From positions 128,269,601 through 128,333,600 of the forward strand of contig NC_072894.1 in assembly GCF_027943255.1 (NCBI RefSeq): a DNA stretch of 64,000 nucleotides. Reading direction: 5' to 3'. Positions within the stretch are counted from its first letter, which is position 1. Each line of letters starts with the position of its first letter. Shown piece after piece: positions 34,661 through 46,275 of this stretch. The notes under the pieces were generated by a model, which was given only the letters and a program-made list of their open reading frames with translations, ran no database searches and was not told the origin of the DNA. Both the position numbers and the translations under genes were made by a program. Origin of the DNA: Anastrepha obliqua (taxonomy: Eukaryota > Arthropoda > Insecta > Diptera > Tephritidae).

Positions 34661-35764
34661 TCTTAATTTTGTATTACTTTCACACATTTTTTACTTTGAA
34701 TTGAATAAAGGTAATGTTCCAAACTAAATTGATGGCCTTTTTAATTGGTTACACCTCGAATGCCGGACCCTATAATAGCAGGCAAACTATATGCAGGATG
34801 TATTACTTAATTTTGTTTCTTTGTGTGGGCAAATTGCAAAAGTTTAAATCGCAGTTACCTAAATAAACGAAATTATTTACGAGTCTCAAAGAATGGCAAT
34901 TTTGAATGAAATGAAAAGAATTTATATACATACATAATTAATAATTTGAATTCTTCTTATTTTATAGAGTTAAAAGTGGTGAAAATTAAATATCTCAAAA
35001 AAGATAAGATTCGACGAATCAATCGGGCCTTTTTAGGATATATTAACTAATGAGTTTCTTCCAAATAGTGACATAACTATAAGATTTTTAATTTCAAATA
35101 AACACACTTATCAGCATAATTATTTTCCATTTTACTTTGGATTGCTATCAACAAGATTTGTGAAGTACGCACTTGAAACTGAGTAAGCGTGGCTGGACTC
35201 GCAAGCATTTACATAGCGAGAATGGCTCTGGCTCAGTGCTGGGTGAAGGTATGAAGGTACTTGTCTTTCAGCACGTGGTTTTTAAGTATTATCTATTCAA
35301 TAATAACATAAATAGTAGGACGATTCTTAGAATTTTTCATTTTCCAGCACAAAAACTAATAATTTGACCTGATGTATGAAACAACTGTGTTCATAATACG
35401 TTATTTTGCAGAAATACTTTCATTCCTTGGTACAGTAGGTTAGCACTCGAAAGAGAGCGTTTTTCGTGTAATCATTCACTATCTGCCTGACAAATTTCCA
35501 ATCCTCTGATTTATAAGAATCCATCCGCATCACTGCAATATACTAAATTTATTGAGGGCCCATAACATTAGCCTGGCAGGAATAAAAGTTATCGTTTTGG
35601 TCTTTATTTCCTTACGAATCATGGACATGATCTCGAATTCCAAGCTTGAAGGAAAATGGGTATGTATAAGTATACTCGTATATTTATGTCTTTAAAAAAA
35701 ATATTGGGATTGGGGGTGCAACCTCTTAACATAATCGATGTAATTAAATTGTGATATCGTAAAG
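34661..35764. other. Intergenic, nothing recognised
   Basis: AT-rich DNA with no supported feature. Confidence 0.45.
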
Positions 35765-35766
35765 TA

Positions 35767-36697
35767 AAGGGTGTTTTTTTTAGAGGTTAGGTTTTCAAGT
35801 TGGCACTACTTTTTTCGTAGATGGTCTTTTTGACAGCTGTCACTTGATTTATGCTCAGTTTGGTTTGCCATTTCATAATGAATAGACTTACACCTGAACA
35901 ACGTTTGCAAATCGTGCAAATTTGAGCCCAAAAAGGAGATGGCCACCGATCCCGATTTTCACAAGAAAATTTTGTTCAGCGATGAAGCTCACTTTTGGTT
36001 GAATGGGTATGTCAATAAGCAAAATTGTCACATTTGGAGTGAACATAATCCACAAGCCATTGCTGAGACGCCGTTACATCCTCAAAAAGTCACTGTTTGG
36101 TGTGCTCTATGGGCAGAGGGAATCATTGGTCCATATTTCTTTAAAAATGAAGCCGGCCATAATGTTACAGTCAATGGAGAGCGCTATAGAGCCATGATTA
36201 ATGACTTTTTCGTGCCTGAATTGGACGATGTTGATGTGGACGACCTTTGGTTCCAACAAGACGGCGCTACATGCCATACAGCCAACGCAACAATCGATTT
36301 ATTGAAGGAAACTTTTGGTGAGCGCATTATCTCGCGCCGTGGACCTGTTGCGTGGCCTCCAAGATCGTGCGATATAACACCGCTGGACTATTTCTTGTGG
36401 GGCTATGTGAAGTCGCTTGTCTACGCAGATAAGCCCGAGACGATTGACGTCTTGGAAGAGAATATTCGGCGCGTTATTGCTGACATACGGCCCCAATTGC
36501 TGCAAAAAGTGGTCGAAAATTGGGCCTCTCGGCTGGAATTTATTCGAGCCAGCCGCGGCGGCCACTTGCCCGAAATCATTTTTAAAACATAATGGCAAAC
36601 CCTTATCTTTATAATAAAGCTAAATTCTTGGCCATAACATTAAATTATATTCGTTTTATTTCATCTTGAAAACCTAACCTCTAAAAAAAACACCCTT
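35767..36697 (+). mobile_element. Internally deleted DD41D-type element
   Basis: Inverted repeats of about 30 bases (AAGGGTGTTTTTTTTAGAGG at 35767, its reverse complement ending at 36697) are flanked by TA at 35765-35766 and 36698-36699. At 931 bp it is several hundred bases shorter than a full element because the N-terminal half of the transposase gene is gone. Confidence 0.88.
35878..36592 (+). pseudogene. DD41D transposase with N-terminal deletion
   Basis: The original start survives (MNRLTPEQRLQIVQI then TGA). It is joined by deletion to the second half of the gene, which is open from 35939: FSDEAHFWLNGYVNKQN, WFQQDGATCHTAN and PRSCDITPLDYFLWG. The last two Asp are 41 residues apart by my count. 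The DNA-binding domain, roughly 120-150 residues, is missing, so the product could not bind its ends. The catalytic half is undecayed. It is related to, but a different subfamily from, the element at 25295. Confidence 0.85.
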
Positions 36698-36819
36698 TAT
36701 ATACTCTGTTTACTAATAAGGTCAAAATAATGTGAAATAAGAGAAATTGGTAAACTCGAGCGGACTGGCCACAGGGAGTTACATGTTTGAATTGTATTTC
36801 GACTATTATTCATTTTCAC

Positions 36820-36975
36820 GTCAACAGAAAGCTCCACCAGAAAGAAGGATTTGGCTTCACTTGGTGTGTCCAACTGACACCAGTTAGCACAAGAAAGAAA
36901 CGGCTGGCGCGCTTTGGTGAACTCGTCCAAAACCACGTAAACGGTTATCGCACCAATCAAGTAGAATTTTCGTGT
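36820..36975 (+). mobile_element. Non-LTR (RTE-like) 3' end fragment
   Basis: The plus strand encodes KDLASLGVSN, then HQLAQERNGWRALVNSSK, matching the final DL..LG...W...A..R..WR block of RTE-like reverse transcriptases. It is short, with stops. Confidence 0.5.
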
Positions 36976-37112
36976 TTTTTTGTACCCCCTGCGCAATAAG
37001 TCCCAAAGACTTTCGTTGTACTTACAAATAAATATAATTTTTATTAATCATAATTTTTAGAGAAGTTTAATACTAATTGTTTTAATACTTTTTGTTTGCC
37101 CTGAGTGTTGGC

Positions 37113-38212
37113 CTAAGAAAATGCACAGGCTGGAAAGCTTATCACCTCGCTGGTGCAACGTTGAGTGAGCTCATCGAAGTAACCATTATCAGGGCAAGTG
37201 CCATTGCCAATCGCCACGCCATCTTGGCAGACCGTGTAGCCGTGGCATCCATCATTCGTTTCGTTTGCCAGCTCGATGCTATCACCGGCAAAGCCAACAC
37301 AACGATTATATTCGCAGACGATACTGGTGCGCGGCACACATTCGCCATCATTCGCCTCATCGAAGAATCTTCCAGTGGGGCAAGTGCCATGCTGCAGCTC
37401 AATGCCAGAAGCACTACTCGACGACGCGCGACAATAATAATAACCATTACAACTGCGCCCGTCTGATACAAATATGCCGGTCTTGTTGCAGAAGCTAGTC
37501 GCCGTTGGAGCTGTTGTAGTACTCGTCGTAAATGCACATTCCACATCCCAGGGATAGTCGCAGACACCATTAATTGCACTATAGTAATAGCCAGTCGGAC
37601 ATGTGCGGTTCAATACTTCCTCCTTCCAGCATAGTTGATATCCATCACAGTTATCTGGATCTTTAATGAATACGCCATCGGGCACGATATTGCAATAACT
37701 ATCCGGATCCATAGTTAGCACACACGGATAGCCTCTGATGCAGTCCGTCGTACCCGAATTAAAGTTAAAGCCGGTCTCGCATTCGCCATGTGTTCCAACT
37801 CCTTTACTGCAATAATAGTAGCCATTGCACGAATATGGATCAGCTGCAAAGCCACTAGCTCCGTTTAATGCCGCACATGGATTGCTTGAAATGCACTTTA
37901 TGCTGTTCGGATCTACACAAGAATAGGTGTTGCGATCGTAGAAGAGATCATCCGCACATTTGCCATTATATGGGATTCCTTCAATGCAAGTTATCCAAGC
38001 GTTGCAAGCCCGAGGATCTTTGATACGGGTGCCGTTGGAGAGTAATGAGCAAATCTCGGTGGAATTGAAGCTGCATTGCACGGTCACGAAGAGCATTAAT
38101 AACGGTAATATTCCCTTGTAAGCTATTTAAGTAAAGAAAGAAATGAAAATATAATTAGTTTAGAGCTTCACCGAGATCTGGAGCTTTAGCCATTAAAGTG
38201 AAACTTACGCAT
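37113..38212 (-). CDS. Gene E: peritrophin-44/48-like protein with five CBM14 domains
   Basis: Minus-strand model: exon 1 38212-38209 (ATGC, donor GTAAGT), exon 2 38122-37113, giving 337 residues. The join gives MPYKGILPLLMLFVTVQC, a signal peptide. Domains start at TEICSLLSN, SNPCAALNG, DSYCNIVPD, TSFCNKTGI and YNRCVGFAG, each with six cysteines and cores such as GYYYC. A short Thr-rich linker (TTSTTTAPTAT) precedes domain 4. Exon 1, with four coding bases, is the smallest in the cluster. This is the only member on the minus strand, so the locus has had an inversion or an inverted duplication. AATAAA on the minus strand is at about 37045-37040. Function in peritrophic matrix is inferred. Confidence 0.9.
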
Positions 38213-38283
38213 ATTAATTGAAATTTAAAAAGTTTTTAAACAAATTCAGGACCAACGTTTCGCTTCACTAATTTCAAGTTTCC

Positions 38284-38323
38284 AACTGATGAAGAATGGA
38301 ACTGTATTCAATGCTTTTAAATA
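38284..38323 (-). promoter_or_regulatory. Core promoter of gene E (TATTTAAAAG plus ATCAGTT)
   Basis: On the minus strand TATTTAAAAG at about 38323-38314 is followed about 30 bases on by ATCAGTT near 38290-38284. The resulting leader to the ATG at 38212 is about 75 nt. Confidence 0.65.
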
Positions 38324-38910
38324 CTGAACGAATTCTTTCTTTGCACAAGCTTTTATGTTAGTATTTACGTATTTACTTGCGTGGCGTTATAAAATCGAAT
38401 TATTACCCTTAAGCAAACTAAGTACTTAGATAATTATTATAAATAAATATTGTTCAATAAATTAACACGGTTTGAAGGTATTAAGTCACAGGCACCTTAA
38501 AGGCTTTTAGCATTATGTCATTAGTCCATTTCGGTTCGGTTGAGTTTATTTTGTTGGATAGTCGCGAGAGTGTTTGTTTAATTGTGAGAAATGAGCGCCA
38601 ATTTAGTTCGACTGGATTGGTGCGTGAAATAGAACAAGTGGATGGCAAATTGTGTTGATTTTTGGTCATACGTGAATTCTAGCTGCATGATGAAAGAAAA
38701 ATTTATTACACCCACTGTTGTGCGGTCCAATTTCTTCATAACCATACAACCATTAAAATTGTATGGAAGAATATTCCTGAAAAAATTTACCAAGTGTTAT
38801 CGAGTACCAAAAATTTGTGGTGATGGTTGTAAACATACGACGCTATTTTTTATTTTCTGCCGTTAAAGCAAAGTATTTTATATATAAATATAGTATAAAT
38901 ACAAGATTGA
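38324..38910. other. Intergenic, nothing recognised
   Basis: No supported feature. Confidence 0.4.
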
Positions 38911-38913
38911 TTA

Positions 38914-40601
38914 CACGGTGTGACAAAAAAAAAAAAATTATTGTAAATATACTTTTATGGAGACCTTGCACAACTTGTGGCTATAGAAAAACTAAACAAA
39001 ATGGTATAGAAGAAATTTCCAATACACCCCCAAAATCTCGTTTTATGGCCATAAAACCGTTTTTCAGTAGGTTGATGTGAAGAATCACTCCTAACTTCGC
39101 CAATTTCCATCCGATTTCGAATTTGTTTTTTTAGAACAAAAACAAGCCTTTTTGACAGTGTGTTGACAATTTTTCTGAAATGACAACTAACGAGACTGTA
39201 GGCGGAAGTATTTGGAATTTTTTTATTTTTTCTCTATTTTTTCAACTTTGACATAATTTTTTTGAGGATTTTTTTTAGTACACTACTGTTATAGTAAATT
39301 TAATTTTGCGTCGAATGAGCTATATTTGACTGTAATTGAGTTAAAATTAATAGAGTTGTGTGAGTTTTAAGATTTAATTTTTTTTTTACTAATTTGCTAT
39401 GTAGGCATCGAAGCATGAAAATGATAACAAGTGTCATTATAAACACATAATATTTATTGGAGTATTGTGCAGTGCAGCACAACCGTACAACCCTTTGGAG
39501 TTTAGTATGGTACGATACATTTGTCATTCTCTTCATCAGTTTTGAATACTTCTCTGTAAGAAATTCGATCATCATCATTCATCTGAAGTCGTCATCAACT
39601 AAATTCCATTGTTTAAATCGAGAAGCGAGCGTTTCAGATTGTCTTTCCGATAGAAGTAAATCACGAGAAAGATCCTGAAAATCTGAATTTGATACAATGT
39701 GTCGTTCTGAAGACTTAGAACCAGACGGAAAGTACTCTTCATCATCAGGTTTATTGTTATCAGTTTGATCATCATCAGCAATGAGTTGAACTTCCTTCAG
39801 TTCCTGCAGTTGAGTTAATCATATCGTCCAAAACTACGGGGTTTTTAACAGTTGCAGCATCAGCAAACTTTATGTGCTTTCGAGCTTTATAATGATGACC
39901 GTTTACGTCCGTTTTATAAAAATAACAATCATCTGGTTTATGATAAGGCTGATGATGCCACATCATCGGAGAATATTGAGAAATTCGACTTTTCTGGCAA
40001 CGTTTTGATTTATATCTCTTGAATTTCAATGAAACAAACAATAAAGCTTTGACGTTTTAATAAGGTTAAATTATAATAACAAACTTCTTGTACACCTGGG
40101 AGCTTTTTCATATTTCTATTGAAAAAAAAATGTGTGATAATATGTCAGATATTTTCGTAAGTTCTAACCAGTTCTGTTGTATGCAGTACAGTGTACTCTT
40201 ATGTATACATACATACTCCAATAAATATTACGTATCTATAATAACGCATCAAAACACGTCCTTATTCCCATTTAGCATAAAGTTATACCTACATACCAAA
40301 TTAGTAAAAAAAAAATAAAATCTTAAAACTCACACAACTCTATTAATTTTAATTCAATTACAGTCAAATATAGCTCATTCGACGCAAAATTAAATTTACT
40401 AATATATAACAGTAGTGTACTAAAAAAAATCCTCAATATCGGATAATATCGTAAAAATTATGTCAAAGTTGAAAAAATAGAGAAAAAACGAGATTTTGGG
40501 GGTGTATTGGAAATTTCTCCTATACCATTTTTCTTAGTTTTACTATACCTACAAGTTGTACTAGGTCTCCATAAAAGTATAAAATCACTGGCAGCACAGT
40601 G
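38914..40601. mobile_element. Large inverted-repeat element with CACNGTG ends
   Basis: Termini CACGGTG (38914-38920) and, inverted, CACTGTG (40601-40595) are flanked by TTA on both sides. Long inverted arms share TACTTTTATGGAGACCT, GGGGGTGTATTGGAAATTTC, GTACACTACTGTTATA and TCAAATATAGCTCATTCGAC in opposite orientation. The arms are partly eroded at their middles. The loop holds a broken acidic ORF. CAC ends with a 3-bp target would fit the CMC (CACTA-like) group; this is only a suggestion. Confidence 0.7.
39582..40041 (-). pseudogene. Broken ORF of an unassigned insect repeat-associated family
   Basis: Minus strand, first part (40041-39775): HQPYHKPDDCYFYKTDVNGH and KHIKFADAATVKNPVV; after a frame change near 39815 the second part reads LQELKEVQLIADDDQ, DDEEYFPSGS, DLSRDLLLSERQSETLASRF and KQWNLVDDDFR to a stop at about 39584. 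I recall similar DCYFC...K..I.Y and DLVRDL.LSK..AELLGSRL blocks in repeated insect predicted proteins, function unknown. The expected CYFC is CYFY here. It is confined between the inverted arms. Confidence 0.5.
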
Positions 40602-40754
40602 TTATATGCAGCATAATAAATTTATAAAATAAATTTAAAATATTCTATGGACAATGTAAGTATATTTCATCTATGTATATATTTATGTGTATAAAGAAAT
40701 ATGTTACAAATTGAAGTATTTAGCAGAAATTATCAAGTGTGATATTGAAACAAA

Positions 40755-40990
40755 AAATGAGCTGATCCTCCTATTTGTGGCGTGGGTGTTAATGTTGTGC
40801 CACAAATGGAAAGACCTACAGTTTTAAGCCGTCTCCGAACGGCAAATGGTTCTTATGAGGAGCTTCTTCATGGAGGGGCGACCGCTATTAGAAAAAACTG
40901 TTGCTGCATTTTTGTGTTTCACGGAGATTCAAACCTACATTCTTTGAATAGTAGTCACGCACCAATCCATTCGGCTGCAGTGGCCGTTCT
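40755..40990 (-). repeat. tRNA-headed SINE
   Basis: Minus strand: the A-box-like GCAGCCGAATGG at about 40980 is followed by GGTTTGAATCTC (B box, one mismatch) about 45 bases on, then the body TTCTAATAGCGGTCGCCCCT, CTCCTCATAAGAA and CGTTCGGAGACGGCTTAAAA. The same order occurs in the plus-strand copy at 43705. Confidence 0.75.
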
Positions 40991-41159
40991 ATTATGTTAC
41001 TTAAGCAAAAAACGAATTCTTTCATAGAAAAAGCGAATTCCTCATAAATTTAGTTGACTCAAAACAAACTTAGACCTTACTTTAATACGCTTCGCCCACG
41101 TAAGTTTAAAGTTCTAAGCTCCAATTTAAGACTATTCTGCATTAGCAACTACTTGACAA

Positions 41160-41660
41160 ACACCTGTAAATAGGTAAGTAAGTGAAGTGGCTGCAGTACC
41201 ACTCTGGTACATTAAAGTATCTCTAAAACGCCGTTTTGAGACTTCGAACGGGCAGATGCCTACAGCCAACCAGCGCTGTTGATGTAATGGAGAAATTTGA
41301 TGGAAATTGTGAAAAACGCGAAACCAGATTGATCATGTTGTGATAGATGGAAGACACGCTTCTAGTGTGTGAGATGTACGTACGATCCGAGGACCCAACA
41401 TTGACTCGGATCATTACCTTGTCATTACCATTACACGCCTCTGTGCAGCAGATGTACATCTACCTACGCAAAGAATGTTCGACATCGAAAAGCTGCAATC
41501 ACAACAGACAGCCAGAAGATTCGCCACTCGACTCTCACTCCTGATAAGCTCATCAGGAATTTCATTTCCCTCTATGTTCCTATGTCTTGGAATGGAGATC
41601 AGAAAAATATTACATGCACACCCATGAGATTTTATCTCCTCATAATAGAAATTAGGCAAT
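41160..41660 (-). mobile_element. Non-LTR 3' fragment with RNase H remnant
   Basis: Minus strand 41600-41500 encodes ISIPRHRNIEGNEIPDELI, a mutated form of the WVPGHRNIEGNEIADELA block. The 3' tail near 41160-41300 shares AACGGCGTTTTAGAG-like and CTGTTGATGTAATGGAGAA blocks with the 17770 and 60100 tails. It is degenerate. Confidence 0.65.
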
Positions 41661-43700
41661 TTGGATTTGCACCATAGCTAACATTGCGAACTATTTGGCA
41701 AACCCTTGTACTTATTCAATTCGAGGGCTTTTTAATATTTTCTAAGCTTCGGCGCTGGCATTCACGTGCGCTCGGCACTTCTTCCACCCATCGGAAGGTA
41801 AGCTCATTGGAAACAGGTTCTGTCAATGTCAGCTTTCTTATAATGAAGCCTGCAGATATTCTGCCTATTCTCTATTCCCTATTTTAAATATTTCTTAAAT
41901 ACGAGCTCGCTGCAAAACCTGAACTCCTTCAAAATCACCTCATCATCAGAAAAAAGCCTTTTAAATTCTCCTTTGATATGTGACTTGGGCGAAGCCACTC
42001 GATTTCGTTATTTTGTAATTAATTACAAATTGCTAAAAGTACTCTTCTTGATAACTTAGGTATTTGTAAAGCAACCTTGCCTACATAGTAAGTACTTCCG
42101 CAACCCATAATTGATACGCATCGGGCTCGGATTGTTGAAAATTCCACATTTCGCACGCATTGCCCCACAAGAGTGCTCTCTAATGTCCTGATTTAAGGGT
42201 ATGTGAGGAAGCATATGTATGACATACTAGTCCTGGGCATCCCTGAACGATTTGTTGTTCATAAGAGCACCATTTTGAAAACGAAATTACTACTCCTCCA
42301 CTTCTCCTCAAAATTTCTAGAATTAGAAACCCAGTATTTTGCTAGGGGAGCCGATTTGTCAAGAGGAGCAAACCTTTAATTATTGAATCATTACGTCAGC
42401 ACAGAAACAAACGAAACGAATAGACAGGAAAGGAAGACAAGCGCAAACAAGTGGAAAGCAAGGGGAGACTGCATTTTAAGGCCTTATTATCATTCGTGAT
42501 TTCACAATTTATAAAGTGGAACTTTATTTGTATTATTTTGTTTAATTTAAAAATCAAAATATCCACTGATTGGTGCACAAACAAGCAACTTCACACTTCA
42601 CTTATTTTCTATGCTGACTTCACACAGAATAGACGATCTGTCAAATTCGCCTAGACCAAGGTTTTGTTTTCCATCTGCTTCCATCTACAAAGTTTTCATA
42701 AAGGAAATAAATGTTCTTCATACATTTTCTGATTTTCTTACATGCAACAATTAGTGTATTCCTATTTACCTAAAATGTACATATAGAGTTTTCATGGACT
42801 AAATCTCTTCGTAAATATCCTAAATATTTAAACATTATTTCTTAGGCGCCTAACACTAACCATGAACACGATTTTAGCCTGCACCACCTAAAAGGTCTAT
42901 TTTGTGCAAATATACAGTATTGATTTTAAACATTCTGAATATGAGCCGAATCGGGTCATTATTGCGATTTTTGCAAATGTCTCCATTCCAGCCCCTCCTA
43001 GCAGGTTCATATCTGGCATATGCATCTGTGACACACTCGAATTGCATCGCACGGTTTAGGTCAGACGAACAAATATTTATTTTTATACGTTGGATACCCA
43101 CGAAGAAGTATTACAGGTATACAAAAATTGTGTAATGTGACTGCTTACGCTAAGAAGTCGATAAGGCTAAGCTATAATATTATGACGTCACTGAACTTCA
43201 ACGGATTTCCTATTAAAAAAACAATATAGAAACTTGTTGTTGTATGTTGTATGTTTTATGCTCATAATGGATTTGAAACCCATGTAAACCGAATACTGTC
43301 ACGCACAACTCACTCGACTCTAAGAGGCGAAACAACACTTTAAACTTCCACTTCAAACGTTTTGAACTAAACAAACTGAAAACTGATTCACAAAACTCAA
43401 CGATTGTAATGAATAAAATGCGGACGGAAAACATCTGCGTCAGAGCTTCCACGTGCAATGTTGCCGCTCGAGAAATTTAAAACGTATTGAAATGGTCTGA
43501 AAGAGAAAAGTGTTTCCACGGTTTTCGAAATGTTGAAAAGAAAAGTATATATGTTTATTGTACTACTTATTTAGATGCATTTTCAGAGAAATTAACAATA
43601 TGAGCCTGTAATAATACAAAAAAAAAGAGGTGAAATCATAAAAAGTTCAATCCCACAAAAAAGCAGATAAATTTGTATCACTTTCATATACAGTAACCGA
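41661..43700. other. 2-kb stretch, nothing recognised
   Basis: Several small open frames exist but none has domain-like sequence, splice context or a promoter I can support. Confidence 0.4.
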
Positions 43701-43704
43701 ACGG

Positions 43705-44037
43705 TTGGCCACCGTAGCCGAATGGATTGATGTGTGACTACAATGCGGGAGGACACATGTTCGAAGCCCTTTCATAGATATTTATTATTGAATGAGGTTG
43801 CATCTGTAAGACTTTTTAGACTTTCATTTCATCGCTCCTCGGTAGATAATGGCAAACCTCTGAGGATATTTCTGCCATGAAAAAGCACCTCATAAAAATC
43901 GATCTGCCGTTCGGAGGCGGCAAGAAACCATAGAGCCCTCCATTCATGGAAAACATCTAGAGCCAATCCACAAATCAGAGAAAGAGCTCGGCCAAGCTCC
44001 GAAGAAGGGTGTAATTCACTTATATATATATATGTAA
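43705..44037 (+). repeat. tRNA-headed SINE, nearly full length
   Basis: Head: A box in GTAGCCGAATGGATTG at about 43711 and B box ATGTTCGAAGCCC at about 43758. Body: GGCAAACCTCTGAGGATATT, CCATGAAAAAGCACCTCATA, GATCTGCCGTTCGGAGGCGG and AAGAGCTCGGCCAAGCTCC, ending in an AT microsatellite (TTATATATATATATG). The order and sequence agree with a SINE common in tephritid flies, from memory. Confidence 0.82.
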
Positions 44038-44409
44038 GTACATAATAGTGGCCGTTGCAGTGCAACCAGTTTGAATGGTTTGTAAAAACTTGAAAAAAAT
44101 GGTTTATTTCTGGTTTACTTCATTTTATGCGCAGCTCTCTCTCCAGTTTTAGTAGAAAATATCAATCTTCTTTATATTATACTAGCGTACCCTCGCCCGC
44201 TTCGCTAGACGATAAATTCAATGATTTGCTGAAAGAGAATAAAATTAATACGAAACAAAGCAAATTCTTTGATACAATTTCATTCGAACTTTATTGTAAC
44301 ACTTTTTGGTAGACAACGTTTTTGGTTTTTTCATCTTTCGCGTGAATAATGACGATGGTTTGCCTACTCGTGAGCAAGCTACATATGTACATACAATTGT
44401 CCATGAGAA

Positions 44410-44990
44410 AAAATTGGGTATTCTAAATTAATACCGCACATTTGTAGAGACTGTCCTTGCGCCTTATTAATTCTCATAGCGAAGGCAAGGCGAATAGGGA
44501 ACTGCAAACGTTTGAAATCGAATGGTAAATCCGCCGGAATCAGTGGAATTCAGGGTATCAAAATGTCTTCTTCTTTGTACTTCCCTTTCAAAATTGTTGC
44601 TTCAATAACGTTACCCATTAGCTTCTTCACAGCGAGTCTGGTACCGTTGCAAAGTTATGGCACATTAATGTTGCGCAGCAAAATAATCGGTGCTTTAATT
44701 TTTAATCGTAAATTATGAGGTGGTAGGCCTGGCAAATCGAGTGAGTTTAAGAATTCAGTTGGATAATTTACGACCTCATCTTGATCAGTAATAGTGTCCA
44801 TTGACTTATACGCAACTATGTCACCAGGTATTTGATCTAAAATAGCTGAATTTATATCATTTACGTCCTTATTTTTCCCAGCTAAAATTGCTCTTTCGCT
44901 GAATCAATCATGGTTTTTGTAATGTTGAACTATGTTTGGAAATACACTCTGTATCAATGCCTCTTTAGACTGTGCAAAAGTGCAGAAATT
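44410..44990 (-). pseudogene. Helitron PIF1-like helicase C-terminal remnant
   Basis: Minus strand 44705-44420 reads LLRNINVP, stop, LCNGTRLAVKKLMGNVIEAT, then KEEDILIP, stop, [20 protein letters not shown] and [20 protein letters not shown]. These are signature blocks of the Helitron PIF1-like helicase (LCNGTRL and INKAQGQS). Two in-frame stops show it is dead; weaker matches extend to about 44990. Confidence 0.85.
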
Positions 44991-45059
44991 GTTAGGCAAT
45001 GTTATCATTCCTGTTGTTTTTCAAAAAACACTTCGCTCTAACAAATTTCTTCTCAGTTA

Positions 45060-46025
45060 ATTGCTGAAAATTAAATATTTTGAAAAAACTATTTTTTTTT
45101 TAATTTAACGTTTTTGAGAAAATTTTGTTCTTGAAAAAATTTCATACTTTTGTAAAAGTTTAAGGGGGTCTTCTACCGTCACGGTTTGAAAAAATCGATT
45201 TTTTTTTTTTTAGATTTTTTAAAAGCTACTAATGTTAAGAGTATGCTATAAAGAGGGTTTTATGAAAAACATGTTCCTTCATGAGCATTTCGGGGAGAAT
45301 ACATGCATGCGCGTGGCATTTTCGAGCGTTTCTGTTATCTTTAAACGCCTTTTCCCGAAAGTTGACTTTTTTCAACTTTCTGGTCACACATCTACTATAA
45401 ATATTTGTCGAATTCATTCCATCTTTTTTCCAGTTATTCAGTGAACATCTCGCTATGTTTTCCCAGACCACTTTTTTCAATTTTTGATTAGTTTAATTTT
45501 GCGGGCCTCTAAAGTGTAAAAAAAAGAGGAAATTTTCAAACTAATAAAAAAAATCTGATTTCATTATCTCAAGTGGTTGCTTTGTAATTAATTCCCAAAA
45601 ATAGGCCCGAGATTAAGGCGCGACGGTAGAAGACCCCCTTAAATTGATTTGTTAAAAAAGATTTTTTTCCGCTTTGAAAAACACCCCCTCGAAAAAATGT
45701 ATTCTCTATTAATAGTGGAATATGAAATGCTTTGAAAACACCATTTTTTTTTAATTTTGTTTGGTTTTCAGAAAATTTTGTTTTGAAAAAATTGCATACC
45801 CTTGAAAAAGTTTTATTTTATTTTATTTGTTTAAAATTTTTGAAAATTTTTTTTTTTGTAATTTTAGAAAAACACCTCTTCGAAGAAATTTCTTTTATCT
45901 TTTTGAGGAAAATTTGGTTTTGAAAAAATTTCATGCTTTCGAAATTTTTTTATTTTACTTTATTTCTTCAAAATTTTTGAAAACAATTTTTTTTTAATTT
46001 TCGAAAAACACCCCTTTGAAAAAAT
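45060..46025. repeat. AT-rich imperfect tandem repeats
   Basis: A unit of about 130-150 bases recurs at roughly 45060, 45710, 45840 and 45950, marked by TTGAAAAAATTTCATACTTT-like and GAAAAACACC(C/T)CTTCGAAAAAAT-like blocks. The MITE at 45164-45638 splits the array. Confidence 0.55.
45160..45642. repeat. TTAA MITE with perfect inverted ends
   Basis: TTAAGGGGGTCTTCTACCGT starts at 45160 and its exact reverse complement ends at 45642, so each end has at least 21 matched bases with TTAA. The body is AT-rich and non-coding. The TTAA target suggests mobilisation by a piggyBac-type transposase, but this is inference. Confidence 0.85.
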
Positions 46026-46275
46026 GTTTTCTATGTGTCATAGTGGTATTCCATTAACTTTTAGGATTATAGTCAAATATTTACAAATATCTACGCTTTC
46101 ACAAATAGCAACAATAATCAAATTTCCTCAAAACCAAAAGATTTACTTTTTTTCTAAAAAAATTCTACACAAACAACGTAATAAATTTAGAATTTTGTGT
46201 TCACGAAAAAACAGTATTGTTTTTATTGTATTAACTGAAAACCAAAATGTTGCAAAAAATCAAAACAAAACTAAA

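Noticed and set aside
37092..37466. Plus-strand ORF over gene E
   Set aside because: Shadow of the cysteine-rich minus-strand gene; repeated alanine, isoleucine and serine codons come from reversed Cys and Asn codons.
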